Below, in pieces: positions 23,696 through 34,400 of a stretch of DNA of 64,000 nt; within the stretch, counting starts at the first letter, position 1, and each line of letters starts with the position of its first letter. Under the pieces are notes generated by a model, which saw only the letters and a list, made by a program, of their open reading frames with translations, was not told where the DNA came from and made no database searches. The stretch comes from Alisma plantago-aquatica (lineage: Eukaryota; Streptophyta; Magnoliopsida; Alismatales; Alismataceae): the NCBI GenBank assembly GCA_963693085.1, contig OY856413.1, positions 747,332,556-747,396,555 of the forward strand. Reading direction: 5' to 3'. A program made the position numbers and the translations under genes.

Positions 23696-25345
23696 ATGGA
23701 TAGATCATGGATGTCCATTCGTAATCGTTGCACCCCAGAGTTTATATCTGGTCTTGATCTGTTTATTAGATTTGCCGAGGAACATAGGAAAAAACCTACA
23801 GATAGGTTCTACTGTCCATGTAGGCATTGCGGTAACAACTTGAAAGTCAACACTGGTGAGGAAATCAAAAGTCATGTCATGTGCAACGGGATTGTACAAG
23901 GCTATACAGAATGGCACTGGCATGGAGAGATTTCAAAATCGAAACCAGTAGATGTCGATAGCAGTGCTTGGGTGGAAGAAGAAATTGCCTCCGATGACGT
24001 AAATGTGAATGAACCAGTTCCAGCAGACATCGTTGATGCGATGCTGGATAGTTGTAGGGTAGAGCACACCGATCCACCTCCTATCTTTACAAACATTGTG
24101 CATGATGCTGAGACACCGTTATACACAGGCTGTGCTAAGTTTACGAAGCTTAGCGCTGTGTTGAGATTGTATAAGTTGAAAGCTAACAATAGATGGAGCG
24201 ACAAAAGCTTCACTTCATTGTTGACTTTGTTGAAAGAAATTCTTCCTGAAGGAAACGAGCTTCCAATCTCAACATACCAGGTAAAGAAAATGTTGGGACC
24301 AGTTTTCTTGCATTGGATGTATCCCTTTGAACGATACATGAGCATTTTTAAAGGTGATGTTCGAAACCGTTATCGGCCTGAAGGGAGTATTATTGAAGGT
24401 TATGTGGCGAGAGAGGTTATGGATTTTTGCAATGACTTTTTCAGTGGTAATGACACTCCTGATAATGACAAGAATATTGAGGAGGGCAAAGGAATTTTGG
24501 GATCACGGGTGAAAGTAATCAGCCGTGAGCAGTTGGAACAAGCTCACTTGTATATTTTACACAATATGGACGAAGTGAGTGTTTATATCGAGGAACATAC
24601 CAATTTCATAAAGAGACAACATCCTCGAGAAAGTTCAATGTGGCTTGCTAGAGAGCATAATAAGACTTTTACTAAGTGGTTTGAAGATAAAGTCTTACAT
24701 CAACTATCTCAAACACCAAATGATATTACAGAAACTATCAAATTCCTCGCCTTTAAACCAAAACCGAATGTTATGTCTTATGAAGGGTTTGACATTAATG
24801 GATTCACATATTACACAAAGCGCCAAGATGATAAGAGTGTCGTCCAAAATAGTGGGGTCACTCTTCAAGCGTCGACTATGTACTTTGCAAGTGCAAAGGA
24901 TAAGAGTCCATGTGAAGCTAAAATGTCATATTACGGTGTCATTGAGGACATTTGGGAGTTTGACTACATAGATTTCAAAATTCCGCTCTTTAAATGTAAT
25001 TGGGTTGATAACACCAAAGGAGTTATAGTGGATGAATTGGGTTTCACTTTGGTGAACTTTGAAAAGATTGGCGAGAAGGGTGAACCATTCATATTGGCAT
25101 CACAGGCGAAACAAATATTCTATATCGATGATCCTGCAAATGATAAATGGTCGGTTGTTCTTCATGGTAAAAGACAGTTCATTGAAGATCCTATAGATGA
25201 AGAAGAGTACTATGATAAGTATGATGACTCCAGTCCATTCTCAGTTGGGTTGCCAACTCCACAAAATATTGAAGCTAATGATGACTTATATGTGCGCGGA
25301 GATCACAATGAAGGATTGTTAATTGATAAAAGATCACAATTTTAG
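23696..25345 (+). CDS. TNP2-type CACTA transposase lacking the catalytic core
   Basis: A 549-residue open frame starting at the first ATG after a splice-acceptor-like 'atcatag'. Residues 1-80 are a transposase-associated domain: MDRSWM start, C40-P-C42-x2-C45, H59, then WHWHGE at 72-77. Residues about 140-200 match the segment that precedes the TNP2 (Transposase_21) catalytic domain. At residues 200/201 the sequence jumps directly into DUF4218 (HWMYPFERYM, NRYRPEGSIIEGY). DUF4216 follows at about 411-490 (YYGVIEDIWEFDY... to VVLHGKRQ). The several-hundred-residue DDE domain normally in between is absent, yet the frame is intact. Such a protein could bind DNA or partners but should not cut it. 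Domain names rest on recognised motifs, not a search. Confidence 0.9.
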   Translation: MDRSWMSIRNRCTPEFISGLDLFIRFAEEHRKKPTDRFYCPCRHCGNNLKVNTGEEIKSHVMCNGIVQGYTEWHWHGEISKSKPVDVDSSAWVEEEIASDDVNVNEPVPADIVDAMLDSCRVEHTDPPPIFTNIVHDAETPLYTGCAKFTKLSAVLRLYKLKANNRWSDKSFTSLLTLLKEILPEGNELPISTYQVKKMLGPVFLHWMYPFERYMSIFKGDVRNRYRPEGSIIEGYVAREVMDFCNDFFSGNDTPDNDKNIEEGKGILGSRVKVISREQLEQAHLYILHNMDEVSVYIEEHTNFIKRQHPRESSMWLAREHNKTFTKWFEDKVLHQLSQTPNDITETIKFLAFKPKPNVMSYEGFDINGFTYYTKRQDDKSVVQNSGVTLQASTMYFASAKDKSPCEAKMSYYGVIEDIWEFDYIDFKIPLFKCNWVDNTKGVIVDELGFTLVNFEKIGEKGEPFILASQAKQIFYIDDPANDKWSVVLHGKRQFIEDPIDEEEYYDKYDDSSPFSVGLPTPQNIEANDDLYVRGDHNEGLLIDKRSQF

Positions 25346-25360
25346 AGACATGTATGTTTA

Positions 25361-25496
25361 TACAAATGCTAAATGTTTGCCTTTTTCTAGTTAATACAAA
25401 CGCTAAATGTTTGCCTTTTTCTAGTTAATACAAATGCTAAATGTTTGCCTTTTTCTAGTTAATAGAAATGCTAAATGTTTGCCTTTTTAATGACAT
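25361..25496. repeat. 34-bp minisatellite, four copies
   Basis: Units built on 'aaatgctaaatgtttgcc' start at 25361, 25395, 25429 and 25463. It fills the gap between the two CACTA genes (25346-25502). No coding role seen; 'ttttcag' at its right edge could be a splice acceptor. Confidence 0.95.
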
Positions 25497-25502
25497 TTTC
25501 AG

Positions 25503-28500
25503 ATGGCTGACCATGATGAGCATGATGTCCATGATGAGCATGAAGTCCATGATGAGCATGCTGTCCATGACGAGCATGGCGAGGATACTAATGTAAGTTC
25601 TAAAAACATATCCTGTATTTCTATAAAATTCATTGTCTTCTAGTTATGTCATATATCCTATATTTCTATATTGGGCTAATTTAGTGTGTTTTATTTTTGT
25701 CAAATTTTAGGTTGATGCACCTGTACCCACTGAAGCACTGGAGCAACTTGATGCGCAACACCAAACACTTAACAAGAAAAGGGGCATCACTCTGTTGAAG
25801 AAGTTATTAGCGCTAAGTGGTAGTGGATCCAAATTGGTGGTGGAGTTTGATAATGGAGGAAATCCAATTGGAGTGAACCGCAATAATTTTGTGAACTATC
25901 TTGGGTGTACCACTCGGAGCCATTGTGGTGTTAAGTATGACAATTGGCATAAAGTTCCTCAAGGGAAAAAAGACTTGATATGGAAGGATTTATGCGTGAG
26001 TTATTATTATTTGCAATTCTATTTTGTAGATTACAAATTCTATTATTTGCAATTCTATTTTGGATACTAGTTAATAACATTTCTATTTTACAGAATCTGT
26101 TTGCATTGGATGAGAAGTTGCATTGTAAAAATGTGATGCAACGCGCTGGAAAGATGCTTAGGAATTATAGGACAAATCTGAACAAAGAATACATAAAAGA
26201 GGGTGATAAGAAGAAGAAGTCAGCCCTTGAACAATGGAACTTCTTGGACAAAGAAGATTGGGACAATTTTGTTGCTTCAAGAAAATCTGAAGAATTCAAG
26301 GTATTAGGCGTCACTCCCAATTTAATTAATATACATTGTATTCACCTATTCAAGATTAGCATTTAGTGCTACTAACCAAATCATTAATGTGCATACTAAC
26401 TAGGCCCTCAGTGACGCACAAAAAGCAAGACGTGCACTGAATGTGCATGACCACACTATGGGTCCAAAAGGCTATGCAAGCGTTCGCCAAAGACTACAAG
26501 CGGAGTCTGCGGCTACTCAGGAGTCTGCTCCTACTCAGGAGTCTGCCACACCCATGCCTCGCCATGATATCTGGATAGCTGGCAGGCAAAACAACAAGGG
26601 TGAAATAAAGAAGCCTGTAACTGCTGAGGCGGCTGCAAATATGGTAAAATAATACTCTTAGAGAAATCGTTTGAATATTGATTATTTGTGGTGTTAACTT
26701 ACCAATTTCTGTTTATGGTGATTAGCGGGAGCTGCACGAGCAGAGGAAACAAGGCACGTTCATCCCTCAGGGCACAAGGGATGAATTGACAGTTGCTCTG
26801 GGTAACCCAGAGCATCCTGGACGTGTTAGAGGTGCCGGCACTGGTGTTGGCATCAAAGCATTCTTTGGGCCATCCCAGCGCAAACCCAGAGCGGGACTTT
26901 CTCAAGAAGAGGTAACCTATTCTTTTTTTAGAATGTTACTGCAAAAGGAAATTCATTAATAAGAAGCTAATGTTTCTTTTATCCATGTATAGGAGAATAA
27001 GAGAGTTGAGGATTTAGTTGCTAAGAAGGTCAACGATGTAGTTGCTGAGAAGGTCAAGGAAGAATTGCTGCGGTGGCAGGCATCTCAGGCTTCCAATACG
27101 CCTATGGCGACCCACTCTTCTCCTGATGCACAGACTGCGAGTAATCCTAGAGACCCATCGCCTAGCACGTCTGCTGTAAGTATTGTTTATGACATTGTAG
27201 TTAGTCTTTTCAAGTCGTTATGTTTTCAAGATGATATGTATATATGTATAATATTCTTTACGTAAATTTGTAGGCATTGAAGCCATGCCGCTTAAGAATG
27301 CAAGACTACGTTGTTGCAGAGGCGCAGGCTTACCCGTCCCTTCCTGGGGCAATGTTTCACGGGACTCCAATGCCATAGGGCTACGTTCGTGTGAGCCCGA
27401 TACGTGTGTTACCTGATTGGAGAGAAGCTACATTGCCATATCCCCACCCAGATATTGATAGACTTGCTGATGCAGAAGGCGGGGTGATATTGTGGCCCAA
27501 AGCAGATGTCGTCTACACGACTGAAATTGTAAGATAAATTTACATTGATTTAGACTGTTAATGTGTATATATGATGTCAACTGATCTGAAATTATATGTA
27601 CAGGTTAAAAAGAAGACACCAGGAGCACCTAGGCCTCCACTTCCACTTCCCGCATTACCCGGTTGGGTTCCAACTGACCTAACATACCCGTTAGGTCCTG
27701 CTTGTAGGGGAATGGCATGTTGGCTACGGGCACATAATGTACATTGCCCTATAATTATTTCTTTAGATGCAGATTATGCAGGTCAATCATACGATAGCTC
27801 TTTATTTATACAAGATATTATTGAGATGTTTATGTATGATTGGATGAATACATCAATGATAGAGACATGGATAAGGTGAGATCTTGTTTATACATCCATA
27901 TACCTTGTGTAAGATCCGGTGATCTGGTTTCTTATATATTAATGCATACGCCTATATGTTTTACAGCTACTTAGTCGAAGATCATTGCAAACAATTTGCA
28001 TTTGATCATTTGGGATTTTTGATTCCATCATTGATTAGTTTGGTAGCTAAAGACCCTGATAATATTCAACAATACTGTATAGATGCTTTTACAATTTTTG
28101 TTCAGCAAAAGAAGATGATAATAATAGCTCCATTCAATGTCAAGTAAGTTTACTTTATTTATAATTTGGACTTAAGAAAATTCCATTTTTATTTTGCATT
28201 TTGAGTTATTAATTGTTAACTTCTTACCTCTAGCGGTAGACATTGGGAGTTACTAGTTATTGTCCCCGGGACATTCACTGTTTATTATCTAGATCCTGCG
28301 GGGAGTACATTGAACCCTAAAATTGGACACGTAATGAGAATGCCATTATTCTGGTGAGAAATATTTCATTTTTATATCCGTTAACATCTTTTATTACATT
28401 ACTATTTACTTATGCAATTTATTGTGTTATATTAACATGTAGGGGTTTAGATGCATTCAAAAAGGCTGGAGGAACGGTCCCAAGGAAAAAGAACCAGCCA

Positions 28501-28955
28501 ATAAATTGGCAGAACGTACAAGTAAGTTCCCGACTCGAATATATATATTATTGATGTGAATTGTGCTTAGTTGTATTATTTTGTATGTTTCAATTTATAG
28601 TGTGCTACACAAGACAATGGCTGGGCATACGCATACTATGTGATGCGATTTATGCAGATGATTATCAAATATGCCGCATTGGACATCGATACCATACATG
28701 AGGTATTATATATAGTCTCATTAGTTAGTATGCAATATATCAATCTTATCTTATTTTTATATTATTACTTATATATATACATCATTCTCTTTGCAGGTGT
28801 TTAAAACTGACAACACTACAGGTAAACGCTTAAAAAATATACATGCTCCATATACGATGGAAGCATTAAATGAAGTAAGAGAAGAATGGGCAAAAGCCAT
28901 ACAAGCAGTGGCAACTGTAAGATATAATTGGGATGTTGATAGCGATAATGAATGA
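25503..28955 (+). pseudogene. CACTA gene 2: Transposase_24 plus ULP1-like protease, 13 exons
   Basis: Exons inferred from GT/AG sites and reading frame: 25503-25592, 25711-25995, 26094-26300, 26404-26643, 26726-26911, 26993-27175, 27274-27528, 27604-27875, 27967-28143, 28234-28353, 28443-28521, 28601-28702, 28797-28955 (785 codons including stop). Exon 1 encodes four HDEH-type repeats. Exons 2-4 match the plant Ptta/En-Spm (Transposase_24) domain (NWHKVPQGKKDLIW, DNFVASRKSEEFK, DHTMGPKGY). Exons 8-13 look like a C48/ULP1 protease: His635 (GRHWELLVI), Asp652 (YYLDPAG), Gln702, then GWAYAYYVMRF where the catalytic Cys-Gly is Tyr708-Ala709. Codon 432 is TAG (27376-27378), which would truncate the product before the protease. 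A minimally decayed gene whose protease would be dead even if read through. Confidence 0.85.
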
Positions 28956-29224
28956 TACTTTGTAAATGAATATTTCTGAATGTTAATACATGTATTTGAA
29001 TGTTTCTATATGTGTGAATGTGAGAATTGAATTGATGTCTGAATGTATGTACATGTCTGTACTTGTGTGAAATTTTCTTTGTGACTTTTGTAGGTTTGCA
29101 GCCTATTTGTAGGCTGATATCAATGGATGTCGTAAACCTGCAGTTCAGAAAACTGAACTGCAGGTTCTCATCCTGCTGACCAGCCACATCAGGCCTGCAA
29201 ACTGATATGAAAAAAAAATATAAA
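28956..29224 (+). other. CACTA gene 2 3' region
   Basis: Non-coding sequence after the stop. It contains an inverted pair around 'cctgcagttcagaaaactgaactgcagg' (29138-29165, interrupted here for length by its own loop), a strong hairpin that may mark transcript end processing. Function is inferred only. Confidence 0.5.
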
Positions 29225-29795
29225 TAGGCATCGGTTATTTAATGAAAACCGTCAGCAAAGACATACGACGTCGGTTATTTATAGATAACCGACGCCTAAT
29301 AGTACAAACAACCCGACCATGCAGGATAGCACGGCCGTGGTGGAAAAGGCGTCGGTTATGCATATAAAACCGACGCCTATAGTACTAAACACGGACGTGC
29401 AGGGAAGCACGGCCGTGTCGTCTTGAAGTATAGGCGTCAGTCGTTTGGTATATAACCGATGCCAAAAGGGTTCGCGCCACAGAAAACGGCGTCATCTAGG
29501 ACACTTTATGTGTCGGTTATCAACTAAAAGACCGACGCTACATGGAATATAGGCGTTGGTTTTTTAGTAAATCACCGACGTAGAAAGTGCCCTAGATGAC
29601 GCCATTTTCTGTGGCGCGAACCATTTTGGCGTCGGTTGTCTACTAAAAGACCGACGCCTATAGGTTAAATAGGCGTCGGTTAAAAAACCGACGCCGAAAT
29701 GTTCGACCTTTAGCGGCTCCCACATAGGCGTCGGTCGGAAACCGACGCCAAATGGGGTTAAAAGACCGACGCCAAATGGGGTTTCTGTAGTAGTG
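29225..29795. repeat. CACTA right subterminal array and terminus
   Basis: About eight inverted pairs of the same gcgtcggtt/aaccgacgc motif as the left end, running into 'tttctgtagtagtg'. Inside it, 29461-29630 forms a larger inverted repeat (ggttcgcgccacagaaaa... paired with ...ttttctgtggcgcgaacc). Two copies of a different word, agcacggccgtg, lie at 29329-29340 and 29406-29417. Confidence 0.9.
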
Positions 29796-32076
29796 CATCA
29801 TCACATACTTGTCATTAGGGGTCGGGTTCCAACATAGCAAACTGATTTAGGGTGCTCATAACAACAATTAATCACAACCTCCTACATTCTTGGAAGACAT
29901 TAGATTAAACATCACATTCATAACCAACCGGTCATGAAAATAAGGAATCATAGTGCCCATATAAGTTGGAATCATCTCTAGCAACCTGTTAGGGTTAGGT
30001 ACCCTAGCGACCATTAGGATTGGTTTCCCTAGCAACCACTAAGGTTAGTTGCCCTAGCGACGGTTAGGGTTAGGGTTCACCATAACGACCACCAAGTTCA
30101 TGGAGACCACAAGCAACACCTCAACATAGCGACCACTTGGAAAGCTCCACTCGTAGCGAGCACTAGAGAATCAAAATCAGAGCGACCATGGGGAAAACAG
30201 AACGGGAAAACATTGCGACCAAGGGAATTCATGTTAGGATTTATCAAACAAACTGGGAACAAAATGTCAATGACTGGTATGGTCTTAGAGACCATAAAAC
30301 TAACCAAGAACATGGTGACTACAAGGAAAACATAGCGACCAATACAAATGGTTCATCATTAAAAATTTGAAGAGTCATCAAGGTGGAACCCACATCATAA
30401 AGAACATTAAGAGAGAGAGAGAGAGAACCACCTCCAAAACATGATCAAAATAGGTTGATCACTACCATAAACTGAGAGTCATCAAAGTGTAAGGCAGGAG
30501 AAGAAGGTCATCACCAAAAACCCTAAATCTGATTATCAGTCATAAGAAAACCAAACCATGATGCAAGAGTGACAACCAATCGTTTAGTCACCACCAATCT
30601 TAACGAGAGAGAAAAGCCATGATAATGAAAGTAAACCAAACGTTGAGCACAGGAATGCAAGAATCAAACCTCCATCTTTAAACAAGATAGCCATGCACTA
30701 GATTAGGGTTTAGTCAAAGAAGTCATTTGCACAAGGATCTCCATGAATAGTAAACCCTAGAACATGATATCATCACCATACTACTTATATTCATGTTTTT
30801 AGTGTAGACCATTAACATGCATGATGAGTGCAACAATAATTGAGGGGAAAGTTATATAACCCGCCTTGGATTATGATGTAGAGATTCCAAATAGCAAGAA
30901 AGCTCCAAGAAGATAAAGAAGCCTAGCATGATCACCTTCACGACCAAGCTAGCATCACCTCAAAAGAAGAAGAAGAACCCTAGGTTAAAGAAAGCTCAAA
31001 GATGAGAGAGCAAAAACCCTAGCCGAAAAGAAAGGAAAAAGAGGAGATATTCATCTCAACTTAGGCACTAACATGGGAAAACCATGGATTAGACCACAAA
31101 GAGAGAAGTTCCTTAAGAGGCACTACCATGGCGACCCATGGATTTGGCTAAGAGAAAGGAAAGAGAGGTATGTTTTGCAAGAAAACAAAACTAAGAAGGA
31201 TAGATCACTTAACAAGATCAAAGAACACCAAAGGAGAGTTGCTCCAACCCTAGATCACACATGTAAGGGTTCGGCCACCTTTCTCTAGGGTTGATCTCTT
31301 CTACACCACTAAGATCACAATGGAAGAGCTCCATGGATGAGAGAGATCAAGAGGGGGTAAAGAGATCACTTACATGCAAAGATAGGGGTACATATACCCA
31401 AGAGTAGGAGAGAGGTAAGGGAGGTTAGGTGTCAAGCCACTAGTGCCACTTGTCTTCCAAAAACTTAGACATGCAAGCACTAGGAACATGAATGCATCAT
31501 GGGTGATAAGATCAAGGTAGGCTAGCGACCATCTTGGTCCTCAAAACACTTCGGTCGAAGAAGAAACATGGTGACCAAACAAAGGTAGCGGCCTCTATCA
31601 CCATGGTGACCAAGAAACATAGAGACCATGGTGATCATAAAACATGTCCCAAACTTATTTGACCACAACAAACAAGTCCAAAGGAAAGAACATCGGTCAC
31701 CACACACAAAGGGGTCAACAAACACTTAGGCATCCATGCAAAACCCTAACTTCAAGACATGATGCCACCTCATCAACCAAGGTAAAACAAGGTGTCTCTA
31801 GGCACCAATATCTCTAACAATATGCTAAAAAATAAGAGGCATATCAAACATGTGACACATTGCAAGATAAACCCTAAGCATGGGTAAATTGCAACTTGGC
31901 CCAAAATAGGCACACATATAGCATAACTAGCTCAAACATCATTCAAACTAGACCAAACTTGAAACACAAGCATGTCACATGTCATTAAGACACATCACAT
32001 GATTAGATTAAGGTTTTAAGAATCTTATTATGCTAAGAAAGAAAGATCAATCAAAATCTAGGTCAGGGGTCTTACA
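29796..32076 (-). repeat. Gypsy-1 5' LTR, distal part with LTR start
   Basis: Resumes at the second 'cat' duplication and ends 'tcaggggtcttaca' at 32076, i.e. TGTAAGACCCCTGA on the minus strand. The last ~600 bp are homologous to 9592-10225 in inverted orientation. It is rich in short recurrent words: 'agcgacca' at 29995-30330 and 'caccatggtgacc' around 31590-31640. The gttaggg runs near 30050-30080 are too short and irregular to be telomeric. A (ga)n tract lies at 30409-30425. No coding sequence supported. Confidence 0.75.
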
Positions 32077-33180
32077 ACAAAATTACTTTAAGTTTGTCCT
32101 GATGAGTGATCATCCATCTTTAATAATTTCCCAATGCCTTTACCCATAACTTTAAACATCTTGGGAAAAAATATGCATGGGTTGGTCAAGCACTCATAAC
32201 CATGAAGTAATCTTTTGAGGTATCATATGTGTTGGGAAAATTTTTGCATACCAGCTCCAAACCATAAGGGAGCTTCCAAAAAACTTCCATGGACCTCCTG
32301 TATGTGCTTGGTCATAATTGGTTTTGTAGGATTATTAGTTGTACAATATAGTAGTTGTAGTAAAGTTCAATTTTTTTTATCAACCTGTGGGTTTCCAAAA
32401 AAGTAGTATTCTTTCTCTCATCGTCATGTATCCCACATCTCTTCCAAGATGTATAATCACAAATGCATATTGCCATGGTTTTGATATGGTTTCCTTTCGC
32501 TTCTGGTGTGATCAAGATCTTTGTATATCCTTAATTTGTTCAGATTCTACTGCATCTTCTTTAAGATTTGGCTTGGTCATGCTTTCCAAGAAGTTACTAC
32601 TCCTTTCTTTGTTAGATATGTTGCTAGACACAACCTTTTTGAGTGACCCTTGTATTCCCATTCCATCTTGACAGTTTTGGCGGCTTTCTTTTCCCCTTAA
32701 AGGGCCATCAAGTTTATTTCCCTTATCCATCTGGGAAATCCTGATAGGTGGGAACTAACTCATGTTTATATCTGTCTTCAAACCACGAAGATGGTTAATA
32801 ATTTTCCCCTCATTAACTGAGATATTGGTGTTTCCTTGCATTCCTAAGAAAAGGAGGGGTAGACCTACATCTCTGAGTTCCACCCTATGATTTTCATAAG
32901 TTCTTCCTATGGTTCTTCCTTTATTGTTGTTTTTTGGATCTCCGTCCCACCCATCCACCTGCATATAGATGTCCAATGTGTAACCATCAGGGCATCTTCT
33001 CTTTCTGCATTTCTCCCCTCGTCAGGTGCCACCACGCCACCCCCTTGGAATCCTCTACCCCCTTGATACCCCATATCTTTTAATGAGCTAACCCAAATTC
33101 TAATAAAAATGATATTTATATGGCTTGTGATAATTTTTAGTAGAAATTGACACATTACAATATAGTGACCAGAGAAGTAT
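32077..33180 (-). other. Unclassified, possibly decayed retroelement ORF
   Basis: Minus-strand fragments at 33155-32907, 32976-32755 and 32730-32512 are hydrophilic and Gly/Lys-rich (DMGYQGGRGFQGGG, then a basic stretch) and could form one frameshifted polypeptide of about 200 residues. The general character recalls LINE ORF1 or gag-like proteins, but I see no diagnostic zinc knuckle or domain. I do not assign a function. Confidence 0.3.
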
Positions 33181-34400
33181 ATGCATTTTTTTGTTTTTAT
33201 AATGTTCTAAGCTGTAAATTTTAATAATTTTTGTGGATTAATGATGGTAAGTAAAAAAATATGGATGAATTCTAGTGCAACTTAGCACTATTTGGGGTAT
33301 ATAACCAAGTATAATTTGTATATACAACAATGATGCTTTCAATATAAGAAGTAAGTTACTTCTTAACATATATGTTATACATCTAATTCAAATTTAGTAA
33401 TTTATAAATAAAGCAAAGTTAAAGTTTTACCCAATGTTTTGAATAATTAATGATTTTTCCTAACAATCTATCCTTAGGAAATAGTCTGAAAGATGATAGA
33501 TGTCATAATGAACTAAAAAAAATTCATTATGTATTTGGAACCATGGTTCACCATTAAACTTTCCAAGTAGGTATGGTTTAGCGAAGTGAAATCAGCTTCC
33601 CTTGTTGAGATCAGTAGACTGTGATAATGAACCCAAGGGTCGATATCTTGGTCCAAACTTCAATTGGTTGGATAAACCTGGACTTTATGAACTTCATACG
33701 AGAGGGGATGATCCAAGGATTCATTGGCATGTATACATGAATGTGGGATCTTGTTTAATGAGGTGTGACTCATATCCTTTTTGGTTATCTATAGGTGCTT
33801 TATTTATGACTTTAAGGATATGATTACCAACAACATTCACCCATACTTTTTAGTGTTGAGTTGACACCCTTCCTGAGTATCCATAATGCAATGTCGATCT
33901 TTACATGTCATGGATTGTGGTTCCCATATGCGCTACACTAGGCAGTCCGACTATAGACTAAGAAGAGTTGATAGATCTTATTGGGATCGATAATACTAAG
34001 ATATTATTATCAGTTACTGGTTACATCCTTGTATTTGAAATTTGGTGGGTGAAAACTAACTTACAATCATAAAAATTGATGTTGTTAATATACAAGAGTT
34101 TATTTAAACTAAGTAATTATTTTTATTATTAGACATATGCTAACAAAACTTATATACTTGAACTTAATTACAAAAAACAATGTTCTATATTCTTAATTAT
34201 TTCTATACACTTATAGTAGTTGCTAAATAGATATGTGATTGCTAAAGATATCTATCTTATTTCTATATCATATAAGAGTCACATGAATGACATGGTCTAT
34301 ATGTTGAATGGATTTCTATCCACTTGAGGGTCTATATGTCTCTTATCTTCTTTTTTATAGACATTTTTCTTTAATTAAACTAGTAAATTGAGGCCCACAA
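33181..34400. other. AT-rich interval without a recognisable gene
   Basis: No open frame with a recognisable motif and no repeat partner elsewhere in the window. The 73-codon plus-strand frame at 33602 has no family signature. Confidence 0.5.

Larger units (their letters stand above)
20611..29795 (+). mobile_element. CACTA (En/Spm-like) DNA transposon, 9185 bp
   Basis: It begins 'cactactacagaaa' and ends 'tttctgtagtagtg', a perfect 14-bp terminal inverted repeat. It is flanked by the 3-bp duplication 'cat' on both sides (20608-20610, 29796-29798). Both ends carry arrays of subterminal repeats based on gcgtcggtt/aaccgacgc. Inside, left to right: a GC-rich leader, a 449-bp tandem array, a TNP2-type gene, a 34-bp minisatellite, and a 13-exon gene with Transposase_24 and ULP1-like domains. 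The whole element lies within the gypsy 5' LTR. Loss of the DDE domain and a nonsense codon in gene 2 suggest it is not autonomous. Confidence 0.97.

Noticed and set aside
23902..24345. 147-codon minus-strand frame
   Set aside because: It is antisense to the TNP2-type gene and has no recognisable motif.
30000..30080. Telomere-like gttaggg runs
   Set aside because: Two or three irregular units within a word-rich LTR; no long TTTAGGG array.
9592..32076. A giant terminal-inverted-repeat transposon of 22.5 kb
   Set aside because: The ends are gypsy LTR starts, the flanks show no duplication, and there is no matching transposase set; better explained by rearranged LTRs.
32512..33155. A host gene or LINE ORF1 on the minus strand
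   Set aside because: Three short frameshifted pieces with no diagnostic motif; left unclassified.
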